Assembly (NCBI GenBank): GCA_022567855.1
Contig: JADFGE010000232.1
Span: 1-5,311, forward strand
Length of the DNA: 5,311 bases
Direction: 5' to 3'
From: Planctomycetota bacterium
GTDB lineage: Bacteria > Planctomycetota > Phycisphaerae > Phycisphaerales > SM1A02
The notes beneath the pieces were generated by a model. That model saw only the letters and a program-made list of their open reading frames with translations, did no database searches and was not told where the DNA came from. This document shows positions 1-5,311 of the stretch, piece by piece; the first letter of the stretch is position 1; each line of letters begins with the position of its first letter. The position numbers were made by a program, and so were the translations under genes.

Positions 1-641
1 TTGCCCACTTTGCCAGCATCGTGCAGCCAAGACCAAGGCAATCCGATGAAAGCGCAGAACTCGCCGAGTTGGTGTCGCGCAGAAGCCAGCTTTGCGCACT
101 TCGTACACAGGAGGCCAACCGCCTCGAGACGATACGCCACAAGCAAGTCCGCAGCAGCGTACAACGCATGTTGAAGACCATCGAGAAGCAGATCGACACT
201 ATCGACCGCTTGATTCGTGAGTGCGTCCGATCTGACGAGGACCTCAGCTCCAAAGACAGCATCCTCCAAAGCACGCCTGGCGTTGGGCCAAACACCAGCG
301 CCATGCTGCTGAGCCATCTGCCGGAGCTCGGCACCCTGAACCGCCAGCAGATTGCCGCCCTGGTTGGTGTCGCGCCATGGGACCGACGATCCGGAACATG
401 GAAGGGACGATCTCGTATCTGGGGAGGACGTAAAGAGGTACGTAACATGCTCTACATGGCCGCACTAACCGCGACACGATGCAACCACCAGATCCGGGTA
501 TTTTACCAACGACTGCGAGGACTGGGAAAACCCGCCAAGTTGGCGATTACCGCGTGTATGCGAAAACTACTCGTGATTCTAAACATCATGCTTCGAGACA
601 ACACCCCATGGAGAATACAAAACGACCTAAAAAACTCTTGA
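1..641 (+). CDS. IS110-family transposase, C-terminal part (cut by window edge)
   Basis: This is the C-terminal part of an IS110-family recombinase, which moves its element by RNA-guided (bridge RNA) recombination. The frame is open to the left edge, reading AHFASIVQPRPRQSDES; the GTG at 21 is internal to the family alignment, so I do not take it as the start. The N-terminal RuvC-like DEDD domain lies off the window. What remains is a helical, coiled-coil-like stretch (about 60-260), then the Transposase_20 domain (about 260-610) with STPGVGP, the IAALVGVAPWDRRSG block, the IWGGR motif and the PAKLAITACMRKLL helix. The serine of RRSG (390-392) aligns with the family's catalytic serine. The C-terminus (TPWRIQN...) ends as in complete members, so no 3' truncation is seen. 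Family assignment is firm; activity cannot be judged without the N-terminus. Confidence 0.95.
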   Translation, partial: AHFASIVQPRPRQSDESAELAELVSRRSQLCALRTQEANRLETIRHKQVRSSVQRMLKTIEKQIDTIDRLIRECVRSDEDLSSKDSILQSTPGVGPNTSAMLLSHLPELGTLNRQQIAALVGVAPWDRRSGTWKGRSRIWGGRKEVRNMLYMAALTATRCNHQIRVFYQRLRGLGKPAKLAITACMRKLLVILNIMLRDNTPWRIQNDLKNS

Positions 642-655
642 AAAAGAACACAGCC
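1..655 (+). mobile_element. IS110-family insertion sequence, right portion
   Basis: The element carrying the transposase enters from the left edge. Its right end is placed at about 650-656, because immediately beyond it the sequence becomes a recognisable interspersed repeat, broken at its CACAGAG end. IS110 elements have no classical terminal inverted repeats, so the exact end cannot be read here. A short inverted repeat, CACAG (649-653) and CTGTG (659-663), straddles the presumed junction. The few bases after the stop leave no room for a 3' guide RNA of the IS1111 type, so a bridge RNA would be expected upstream of the transposase gene, outside the window. The boundary is approximate. Confidence 0.75.
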
Positions 656-951
656 GCTCTGTGGTGAATTCTTTTCCGGCATTCGCGTTCATCTGCGTTT
701 ATCTGTGGTTTCTTCCCCTGAGCCTGGCTCAGCAGTTGCCGGGACAGGTTCTCGACCTGGACCATGGGAGGGATCACGAAGAGGTCGATTATGGCCCCAA
801 TGCCCAGCAGACCCCCGGTCAGGAGCCAAATCAGGCCGGTCACCCAGCGCCCCAGGTAGAAGCGATGGAGTCCTAGAACCCCAAATCCACCGAGAATCCA
901 GAGAAGATAACTCACTGCTGTGCTCTTCACGCCACCTATTTTGGGGATCAT
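586..951 (-). CDS. TM2-domain membrane protein with repeat/IS-derived tail
   Basis: This 121-residue protein carries a TM2 domain (PF05154), two membrane helices joined by a short turn. Helix 1 is about residues 11-28, followed by the signature GLHRFYLG (27-34); helix 2 is about 39-61 and contains the conserved IIDLFVIP with Asp56. The family occurs widely in small membrane proteins of unknown biochemical role. After MVQVENLS (63-70) and a short polar stretch, the tail changes character. Residues about 81-98 (KPQINADERECRKRIHH) are the translation of the interspersed repeat, and about 100-121 come from the IS110 end, overlapping the transposase gene antisense by 56 nt. The native C-terminus has therefore probably been replaced, although the domain itself is intact. 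The ATG at 951 has no convincing ribosome binding site; GTG codons at residues 8 and 13 are alternative starts. It is divergent from the downstream lipoprotein gene. Confidence 0.75.
   Translation of the reverse strand: MIPKIGGVKSTAVSYLLWILGGFGVLGLHRFYLGRWVTGLIWLLTGGLLGIGAIIDLFVIPPMVQVENLSRQLLSQAQGKKPQINADERECRKRIHHRAAVFFFKSFLGRFVFSMGCCLEA
656..712 (-). repeat. Interspersed 'ACCACAGAT' type repeat
   Basis: On the - strand this stretch reads GAAACCACAGATAAACG then CAGATGAACGCGAATG, followed by AAGAATTCACCACAGAG. It contains two 10-bp near-identical units, cgttcatctg (686-695) and cgtttatctg (696-705) on the + strand, flanked at the far end by a second ACCACAGA copy. From memory, closely similar sequences occur in many copies between genes of diverse environmental bacteria and often show up as spurious protein tails containing 'INADE'. 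Function is unknown. The repeat appears to stop abruptly at about 656, where the IS110 element begins. Only one copy is visible here, so the repeat identity rests on recognition rather than on comparison within the window. Confidence 0.6.
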
Positions 952-1129
952 GGGAGAGATTTCTGGCGAATATGTCCGTACGTGCTAAGTATTGGTTAGA
1001 ATGTGCTTCCCATGGAGGGAGCCCGTTCTCAGCTGGGGACGCCTATCCGGATCGTGCCGGGTCGGCTGGTGCGGGTGATGGATTTGAAGATCTGGATCAA
1101 TTCACGGTGGATCGAACAAAGAAAGCGGT

Positions 1130-1134
1130 GGGAG
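1130..1134 (+). promoter_or_regulatory. Ribosome binding site of the lipoprotein gene
   Basis: GGGAG lies 5 nt before the ATG at 1140. Together with the lipoprotein signal peptide that begins exactly there, it fixes this start over the long upstream in-frame extension, which is open back to 705. Confidence 0.65.
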
Positions 1135-1139
1135 ATGCC

Positions 1140-2735
1140 ATGCTTACGAACTTGACTCGCAGTATCGCGGCCTTGTCATGTGTGTTGTTGCTCGGATTGG
1201 CCGGCTGCTCGGACAGTGGAGCGGAAGGATCAACGAACGCCGCCGGTGATGGGACGGGCTCGTCCTCGGCCACCCCGGTGGGCGACCAGTCCAACGCGAC
1301 TGGGGAACAAACGGAGATCCAGAGCGCCCCGGCGTCGACCCGCGCGACGTTCACCGACGCGGTGGCCGATCAGACCCGCACCGTGCAGCCCAATTTGGTG
1401 GCGGCGCGGCCGGGCACCGATCGCGGGGTTGCAACGACGCAGCCGACCAAGTTACCGGTGTCTGGTGATTCGACCGAACTGATCGTCATCGCCGAGCCGA
1501 TCTCGCTTGACCTGGGGTCCATCGGAACCGGCCAGCAGGCGAAGGGGACCATCCGGTTGGTCAACACCGGCGACAAGCCGATGCGGGTCATCAACTGCAA
1601 AGCCAACTGTGGGTGCACGACGACCAACTGCCCCAAGAACAGGGAACTCCAGCCGGGCGAGTCCGTTGAGGTCCAGGTTCAAATGAGGGCCGGGGCGAAA
1701 GGTGGTATCCGGCAATCCAAGCGCGTGGACTTCATCGTCGAGGGTCAGCCGGTGTTGCGCGTGCCAGTGTTCGTGGACGTCGTCGCCTACGTTGAGATCG
1801 AGCCGAGCAAGATCGACCTGCAGCAGACGACTGACGGCCGCGTGGTGATCCGGTCCCTGGATGACCAGCCGTTTAGAGTTCTGAGCATGAATCCGCCGTG
1901 GATCGAGGCGTTCGATGACGAGGCTCGTACCGAGCACGTGCTGTACCTGCCCTTGGACGACTTGCAAGCGCAGTCGCGGGCCCGCAAGATTGACTTCACG
2001 ATCGATCATCCGCAATCGAACAAGGTAAGCATGACGCTTCGGCGGGCACGCACCACTCCGGGCAACACTTCACGCATTGCGACGGCCCGACCACCCGCGG
2101 CGACGGTTGATAGCCCATTGGCGGCAGCCGCGAGGAGCGGCGACGTTGCGGCCATCGGCCAGGCCATCAAGGACGGCAAGAACCTGGAGCAAGGGTATGA
2201 AGACGGTGCCACGTTGCTCGGAATAGCGGCTGGCGCCAAGCAGGCTGAGGTCGTTCGTGTGCTGCTTGAAGCAGGCGCGAAGATCGAAGCGCGCGATCAG
2301 AAGGGGCGCATGCCGCTTCTGGCGGCCGTGCAGACGCGCAACAGTTCCGCCGAGGTGGTGCGAGCCCTCATCGCCAAGGGAGCTGACGTCAACACGCGTG
2401 GTACAATGATCGGCGGAACGCCTTTGAGTTGGGCGTCAGGACCATTCAACAATCCCGAGATCGTTGCCGCTCTGGTCGCAGGGAACGCAGACGTCAATCA
2501 GGCGGATAATACCGGGATGACCCCGCTGATGTGGGCCGCACGGTTCGGAGCGCCGGCTACGGTCAAGGTGCTGCTCGACGCGGGCGCGGACGTCACCGCC
2601 ACCAACAAGCAGGGGCAGACCTCGCTCGACCTCGCTCGCCAGAAGCGCAGCGACGCCCCATCGGTTCAGATCATCAAGATGCTCGAGGCTCAGCCCCCAT
2701 CGAGCGAAAAGGCGGCTGACGACTCCGATTCCTGA
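1140..2735 (+). CDS. Lipoprotein with DUF1573-like domain and ankyrin repeats
   Basis: This 531-residue secreted lipoprotein has a signal peptide at residues 1-22 ending in the lipobox LAGC, so Cys23 would be lipidated and the protein anchored in a membrane, facing the periplasm or outside. Residues about 24-112 are a Ser/Thr/Ala/Gly/Pro-rich spacer. Residues about 113-185 resemble DUF1573, an immunoglobulin-like beta-sandwich (LDLGSIGTGQ, then IRLVNTGDKPMRV, then CGCTTT, then LQPGESVEVQV); about 215-302 looks like a second beta-rich segment. Four cysteines, 153, 157, 159 and 164, cluster in the DUF1573 part and could form disulfides or bind metal. Residues about 324-517 hold five to six ankyrin repeats, clearest at 356-385, 388-419, 425-455 and 457-488, with the typical TPLMWAARFG and VKVLLDAGADV pattern. 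Both regions are usually binding modules, so a scaffold or protein-binding role is inferred; the partner is unknown. The start is set by the signal peptide and the GGGAG site. A terminator follows the stop. Confidence 0.88.
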   Translation: MLTNLTRSIAALSCVLLLGLAGCSDSGAEGSTNAAGDGTGSSSATPVGDQSNATGEQTEIQSAPASTRATFTDAVADQTRTVQPNLVAARPGTDRGVATTQPTKLPVSGDSTELIVIAEPISLDLGSIGTGQQAKGTIRLVNTGDKPMRVINCKANCGCTTTNCPKNRELQPGESVEVQVQMRAGAKGGIRQSKRVDFIVEGQPVLRVPVFVDVVAYVEIEPSKIDLQQTTDGRVVIRSLDDQPFRVLSMNPPWIEAFDDEARTEHVLYLPLDDLQAQSRARKIDFTIDHPQSNKVSMTLRRARTTPGNTSRIATARPPAATVDSPLAAAARSGDVAAIGQAIKDGKNLEQGYEDGATLLGIAAGAKQAEVVRVLLEAGAKIEARDQKGRMPLLAAVQTRNSSAEVVRALIAKGADVNTRGTMIGGTPLSWASGPFNNPEIVAALVAGNADVNQADNTGMTPLMWAARFGAPATVKVLLDAGADVTATNKQGQTSLDLARQKRSDAPSVQIIKMLEAQPPSSEKAADDSDS

Positions 2736-2768
2736 TCGACCTTGGCCCGACGGTAAAATCCAGACCCC

Positions 2769-2802
2769 AGCGGCCGACACCCCGTCGGCCGCTCACTTTT
2801 TT
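2769..2802 (+). terminator. Rho-independent terminator after the lipoprotein gene
   Basis: A perfect 10-bp GC-rich stem, AGCGGCCGAC (2769-2778) pairing with GTCGGCCGCT (2784-2793), closes a 5-nt ACCCC loop. It is followed after three bases by six T residues (2797-2802). It sits 33 nt beyond the lipoprotein stop and about 100 nt before the carboxypeptidase start, separating the two transcription units. Confidence 0.92.
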
Positions 2803-2883
2803 GTGGGCACCGCCCGGATCACGGATTTTTCCGGTTCAACGCGCCAAGCCAGTATCATGTCTGCGTTCAGAAATCCTCGATTT

Positions 2884-2890
2884 GGAAAGG
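2884..2890 (+). promoter_or_regulatory. Ribosome binding site of the carboxypeptidase gene
   Basis: GGAAAGG lies 8 nt before the ATG at 2899. It favours this start over the ATG at 2857 and over the GTG at 2803; the latter sits at the end of the terminator T-run. Confidence 0.6.
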
Positions 2891-2898
2891 CCGTGAAC

Positions 2899-4458
2899 AT
2901 GGCGACCGCTTCTTGCGCCCCCGCAACCAACGCGCCCGTTGAGCTGACGACGCCGTACGCCCGACTGATCGATCTGATCAAGCAGGCTGACCTGCTGGGA
3001 TCGACGGTGTCGCTGCTGGGTTGGGACCAGGAGACGATGATGCCCAACCAGGGGCTGGCGTTTCGCAGTGAGCAGCTCGCCCAGTTGGCCGGGTTGCACC
3101 ACGATCAGGTGACGAGCCCGCACATCGGTGAGCAGCTCGAGGCATGTGAGGCTGACCGCGAGCTGATGGCCGATCCGCGAAGTGTTGCGGCCGTGAACGT
3201 GCGTGAGACGCGGCGGGAATACGACCGCGCGACGAAGCTGCCGGCCGAGCTTGTGGCGGAGCTGGCCAAGACGACCAGCCTTGCTCGACACGAGTGGGCT
3301 GAGGCCCGGCGGGATTCGGATTTCGCGCGGTTCCTGCCCTGGCTGGAGAAGATTGTCGCACTGACTCGGCGCAAGGCCGAGTGTTTCGGCTGGCCCCCCG
3401 GCGGAGAACCGTGGGACGCATTGGCGGAAGACTATGAACCCAGTTGCACCGCGGCCGAGGTCCAGACCGTCTTCGCCCCGCTTCGCGACCGGCTTCAAGC
3501 GCTCATCAGCGATCTGACGGCAAGCTCCACCAAACCTACCAATGACTTCAACGATCGTGCGCTCCCGATCGAGCAACAAGAGCGGTTCGTTCGCTTCGTC
3601 TCCGAGCAGATCGGGTTCGACTATTCACGAGGCCGATTAGATCGCTCGACCCATCCGTTCTGTAGCGGCACGCACTGCCACGATGTTCGGCTGACCACGC
3701 GGTTCCGCGACGATAACGTGCTCGATGCGCTGGGTTCAACGATGCACGAGTCAGGGCACGGCATCTACGAGCAGGGTCTGCCCGCTGAGCACATCGGCAC
3801 GCCGATGGGACGGTACATCTCGCTGGGCATCCACGAGAGCCAAAGCCGTATGTGGGAGAACCAGGTCGGCCGATCGCGCGCGTTCTGGCAGTGGTGTTTC
3901 CCCAAGCTCGCCGAGTACTTCGGCCCCGCGGTGGGTTCGTTCACGCTGGATGAGGTCTACGGCGCCGCCAACATCGTTCGGCCCGACTTTATCCGCGTCG
4001 AAGCCGACGAGGCCACCTACAACATGCACGTCATGATCCGCTTCGAGATCGAGCGAGTCCTGATGACCGGCGAGTTGGCGCCGGCTGACCTCCCGGGCGA
4101 GTGGAATGCGAAGTACAAAGAATACCTGGGCCTGGACGTGCCGGATGATCGGCGAGGCTGCCTCCAGGACGTCCACTGGTCGATGGGGAGCATCGGCTAC
4201 TTCCCGACGTATACCCTGGGCAACCTGTATGCCGCCCAGTTTTTCGATAAAGCGCTCGAAGATATGCCGGACTTGTATCAGCAGTTTGCGCGTGGCGAGT
4301 TCGGTGCGCTCAAGACCTGGCTGATCGAGAATGTTCACCGCCACGGTCGGCGCTACCGTGCCGCTGAACTCTGCGAACACGTGACCGGCAAGCCGCTGAC
4401 CGCCGATCCGCTCATGCGGCATCTGGAGCGTAAGTTGCGTCCGATGTACGGACTCTAG
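2899..4458 (+). CDS. M32-family metallocarboxypeptidase (Taq type)
   Basis: This 519-residue enzyme belongs to peptidase family M32, cytosolic metal-dependent carboxypeptidases that remove C-terminal residues from peptides with broad specificity. All hallmarks are present: WDQETMMP (42-49), the GTHCHDVRLTTR segment (257-268), the zinc-binding HESGH (283-287), and the third ligand Glu313 in GIHESQSRMWEN (310-321). The 26-residue gap from the second His to this Glu matches the gap I recall for the Pyrococcus enzyme. The late motifs YNMHVMIRFEIE (374-385) and HWSMGSIGYFPTYTLGN (426-442) are also intact. Length agrees with the usual roughly 500 residues. The protein is mostly helical and has no signal peptide. 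The start at 2899 has a good ribosome binding site; an in-frame ATG at 2857 would add 14 residues. The role is probably intracellular peptide turnover. A CPBP protease gene follows 47 nt later on the same strand with no terminator between. Confidence 0.96.
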   Translation: MATASCAPATNAPVELTTPYARLIDLIKQADLLGSTVSLLGWDQETMMPNQGLAFRSEQLAQLAGLHHDQVTSPHIGEQLEACEADRELMADPRSVAAVNVRETRREYDRATKLPAELVAELAKTTSLARHEWAEARRDSDFARFLPWLEKIVALTRRKAECFGWPPGGEPWDALAEDYEPSCTAAEVQTVFAPLRDRLQALISDLTASSTKPTNDFNDRALPIEQQERFVRFVSEQIGFDYSRGRLDRSTHPFCSGTHCHDVRLTTRFRDDNVLDALGSTMHESGHGIYEQGLPAEHIGTPMGRYISLGIHESQSRMWENQVGRSRAFWQWCFPKLAEYFGPAVGSFTLDEVYGAANIVRPDFIRVEADEATYNMHVMIRFEIERVLMTGELAPADLPGEWNAKYKEYLGLDVPDDRRGCLQDVHWSMGSIGYFPTYTLGNLYAAQFFDKALEDMPDLYQQFARGEFGALKTWLIENVHRHGRRYRAAELCEHVTGKPLTADPLMRHLERKLRPMYGL

Positions 4459-4491
4459 CCGAGCTGAATGATCTGTTGAAGACACCTGACT

Positions 4492-4497
4492 AGAGGA
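4492..4497 (+). promoter_or_regulatory. Possible ribosome binding site of the CPBP gene
   Basis: AGAGGA lies 8 nt before the ATC codon at 4506. No comparable site precedes the only conventional in-frame start, TTG at 4545, so this site bears on which start is used. Confidence 0.4.
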
Positions 4498-4505
4498 CCG
4501 CCCGG

Positions 4506-5225
4506 ATCGCACAAGCCAACACGAAATCAACACGTCGTCGCGCGTTGCTCGCTTTACTGTTGCTGATTCCCGTGCCGAGTCTCGGGGCGGCGGTCTTGCT
4601 GTATTGGGCGCCGGATGCCTTGGGGAAGGTTCTCTACGGCGTGTGCAAGGTATGGCTTCTCGTGCTGCCGATCGTGTGGTTCCTCTACGTTGAGCGTGGC
4701 AAGTTCAGTCTGTCACCGCTGCGCAAGGGTGGGCTCATGGCGGGCCTCGTAACCGGTGTGGCCATTGCGGTCATCGTCCTCGTTTTTTTCGCGCTCGTTG
4801 GCCGCGGGTGGATTGACGCCGAGACTTTTCGCTCATCATTGAGCAAGGCCCACTTCGACAACAAATTGTTCTACCTCGCCTCAGCGGTCTACGTGATGCT
4901 CATCAACGCCGCGATCGAAGAGTACGCGTGGCGATGGTTCGTCTTCCGCCAATGTGAACGACTGATGCCCGGTTTCCTGGCGGTGCTGGTGAGTGCGGCG
5001 CTTTTTACCATCCATCACATCGTCTCGCTGCGCGCCTACGTCGGTTGGGATGTCACGTTGGTTTCCTCCCTCGGTTTGATGATCGGGGCGATGGTCTGGT
5101 CGACGCTGTATTGGCGCTATCGCTCGATCTGGCCCGGCTATCTGAGCCACATCTTCGCTGATATCGCGGTGTATATCGTCGGTTGGCAGGTGATGTTCGG
5201 GACCGCCGTTCCCGGTGCGCTCTAG
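4506..5225 (+). CDS. CPBP-family intramembrane metalloprotease (Rce1-like)
   Basis: This is a polytopic membrane protein of the CPBP (CAAX protease and bacteriocin-processing, Abi) family, PF02517. The catalytic motifs, numbered from TTG 4545, are EEYAWR (Glu125, Glu126, Arg130; the EExxxR motif), FTIHH (Phe154 to His158; the FxxxH motif) and SHIFAD (His202, Asp206). Several hydrophobic segments are visible, about residues 2-20, 32-48, 64-85, 107-122, 144-160, 172-190 and 199-218. Bacterial members act in the membrane as proteases; the substrate here is unknown. The start is uncertain. The frame is open back to 4494, and the segment before TTG 4545, ending KSTRRRAL, looks like a normal positively charged N-terminus for the first helix. 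AGAGGA at 4492-4497 fits an ATC start at 4506, giving 239 residues; TTG 4545 would give 226 residues without a ribosome binding site. Probably co-transcribed with the carboxypeptidase. Confidence 0.85.
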   Translation: MAQANTKSTRRRALLALLLLIPVPSLGAAVLLYWAPDALGKVLYGVCKVWLLVLPIVWFLYVERGKFSLSPLRKGGLMAGLVTGVAIAVIVLVFFALVGRGWIDAETFRSSLSKAHFDNKLFYLASAVYVMLINAAIEEYAWRWFVFRQCERLMPGFLAVLVSAALFTIHHIVSLRAYVGWDVTLVSSLGLMIGAMVWSTLYWRYRSIWPGYLSHIFADIAVYIVGWQVMFGTAVPGAL

Positions 5226-5241
5226 GCTCTGTCAGATGAAA

Positions 5242-5304
5242 AGTGGGACGGGCATCTTGCCCGTCTGTAAGAGTGAAAACGACGGGCTGGAAGCCCGTCC
5301 CACT
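5242..5304. repeat. Double-hairpin inverted repeat
   Basis: Outer 12-bp arms AGTGGGACGGGC (5242-5253) and GCCCGTCCCACT (5293-5304) are perfect inverted copies. Each arm also folds on its own as GACGGGC, 5-nt loop, GCCCGTC: hairpin 1 at 5247-5265 with loop ATCTT, hairpin 2 at 5281-5299 with loop TGGAA. The two hairpins are joined by a 15-nt A/G-rich spacer. The same sequence can therefore form one long stem or two tandem hairpins. It begins 17 nt after the CPBP stop codon. There is no T-run, so it is not a standard intrinsic terminator, although it may still stop or stabilise transcripts. It resembles the multicopy palindromic (REP- or MITE-like) repeats of environmental genomes; whether other copies exist cannot be seen here. 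Confidence 0.75.
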
Positions 5305-5311
5305 AAGATTG

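Noticed and set aside
997..1002. TAGAAT as a -10 element in the divergent TM2/lipoprotein intergenic region
   Set aside because: There is no matching -35 at 16-18 nt, so it is too weak to annotate.
705..1139. In-frame 5' extension of the lipoprotein gene back to 705
   Set aside because: The extension is antisense to the TM2 gene and reads as low-information sequence. The lipoprotein signal peptide and a ribosome binding site mark the true start at 1140.
1452..2015. 187-codon open frame on the - strand
   Set aside because: It lies entirely antisense to the DUF1573 part of the lipoprotein, has no recognisable domain, and is the expected shadow of a GC-rich gene.
2853..2858. TATCAT as a -10 element for the carboxypeptidase gene
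   Set aside because: No -35-like hexamer lies at suitable spacing upstream, and the promoter consensus of this organism is unknown.
2836..3579. 247-codon open frame on the - strand
   Set aside because: It is antisense to the well-supported M32 carboxypeptidase and is rich in Arg/Gln/Gly without any motif; a codon-bias shadow.
2809..4508. Identical 12-mer accgcccggatc upstream of both the carboxypeptidase (2809-2820) and the CPBP gene (4497-4508)
   Set aside because: About one shared 12-mer is expected by chance among all pairs of positions in a window this size. The copies lie at different distances from their starts, so a shared operator is not supported.
3751..4533. 260-codon open frame on the - strand
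   Set aside because: It is antisense to the catalytic half of the M32 carboxypeptidase, with no domain or plausible start context.

Overview
This is a GC-rich bacterial chromosome segment with ordinary housekeeping and accessory genes. It carries an insertion sequence at its left edge and DNA repeats at two places. The gene mix is a DUF1573-type lipoprotein with ankyrin repeats, an M32 carboxypeptidase, a CPBP membrane protease, a TM2 protein, an IS110 element and small interspersed repeats. It fits a Planctomycetota-like or other environmental, Gram-negative-type genome. The phylum is an inference from style and content; nothing here is diagnostic, such as an rRNA gene.

Layout: (1) 1-641, the C-terminal part of an IS110-family transposase on the + strand, running in from the left; the right end of the element probably lies within about 15 nt of the stop codon. 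(2) About 656-712, an interspersed repeat whose - strand reads as the familiar 'ACCACAGAT...CAGATGAACG' type. (3) 586-951 on the - strand, a small TM2-domain membrane protein whose C-terminal tail is encoded by that repeat and then by the end of the IS. (4) 952-1139, a 188-nt divergent intergenic region. (5) 1140-2735 (+), a secreted lipoprotein joining a DUF1573-like beta-sandwich region to a block of ankyrin repeats, closed by a strong intrinsic terminator at 2769-2802. (6) 2899-4458 (+), an M32 (Taq-type) metallocarboxypeptidase with all zinc ligands present. (7) 4506-5225 (+), a CPBP/Rce1-like intramembrane protease, probably co-transcribed with the carboxypeptidase; its best start appears to be a non-ATG codon. 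(8) 5242-5304, a two-hairpin inverted-repeat element ending the window.

The carboxypeptidase and the CPBP protease are 47 nt apart on one strand with no terminator between them, so they may form a small transcription unit, though no shared pathway is evident. The lipoprotein is a separate unit. I saw no phage, CRISPR, toxin-antitoxin or defence cassette and no RNA gene. No clearly undescribed system is evident. The most notable points are the IS110 insertion into an interspersed repeat with capture of a coding tail, the DUF1573-ankyrin lipoprotein, the probable ATC start, and the double-hairpin repeat.
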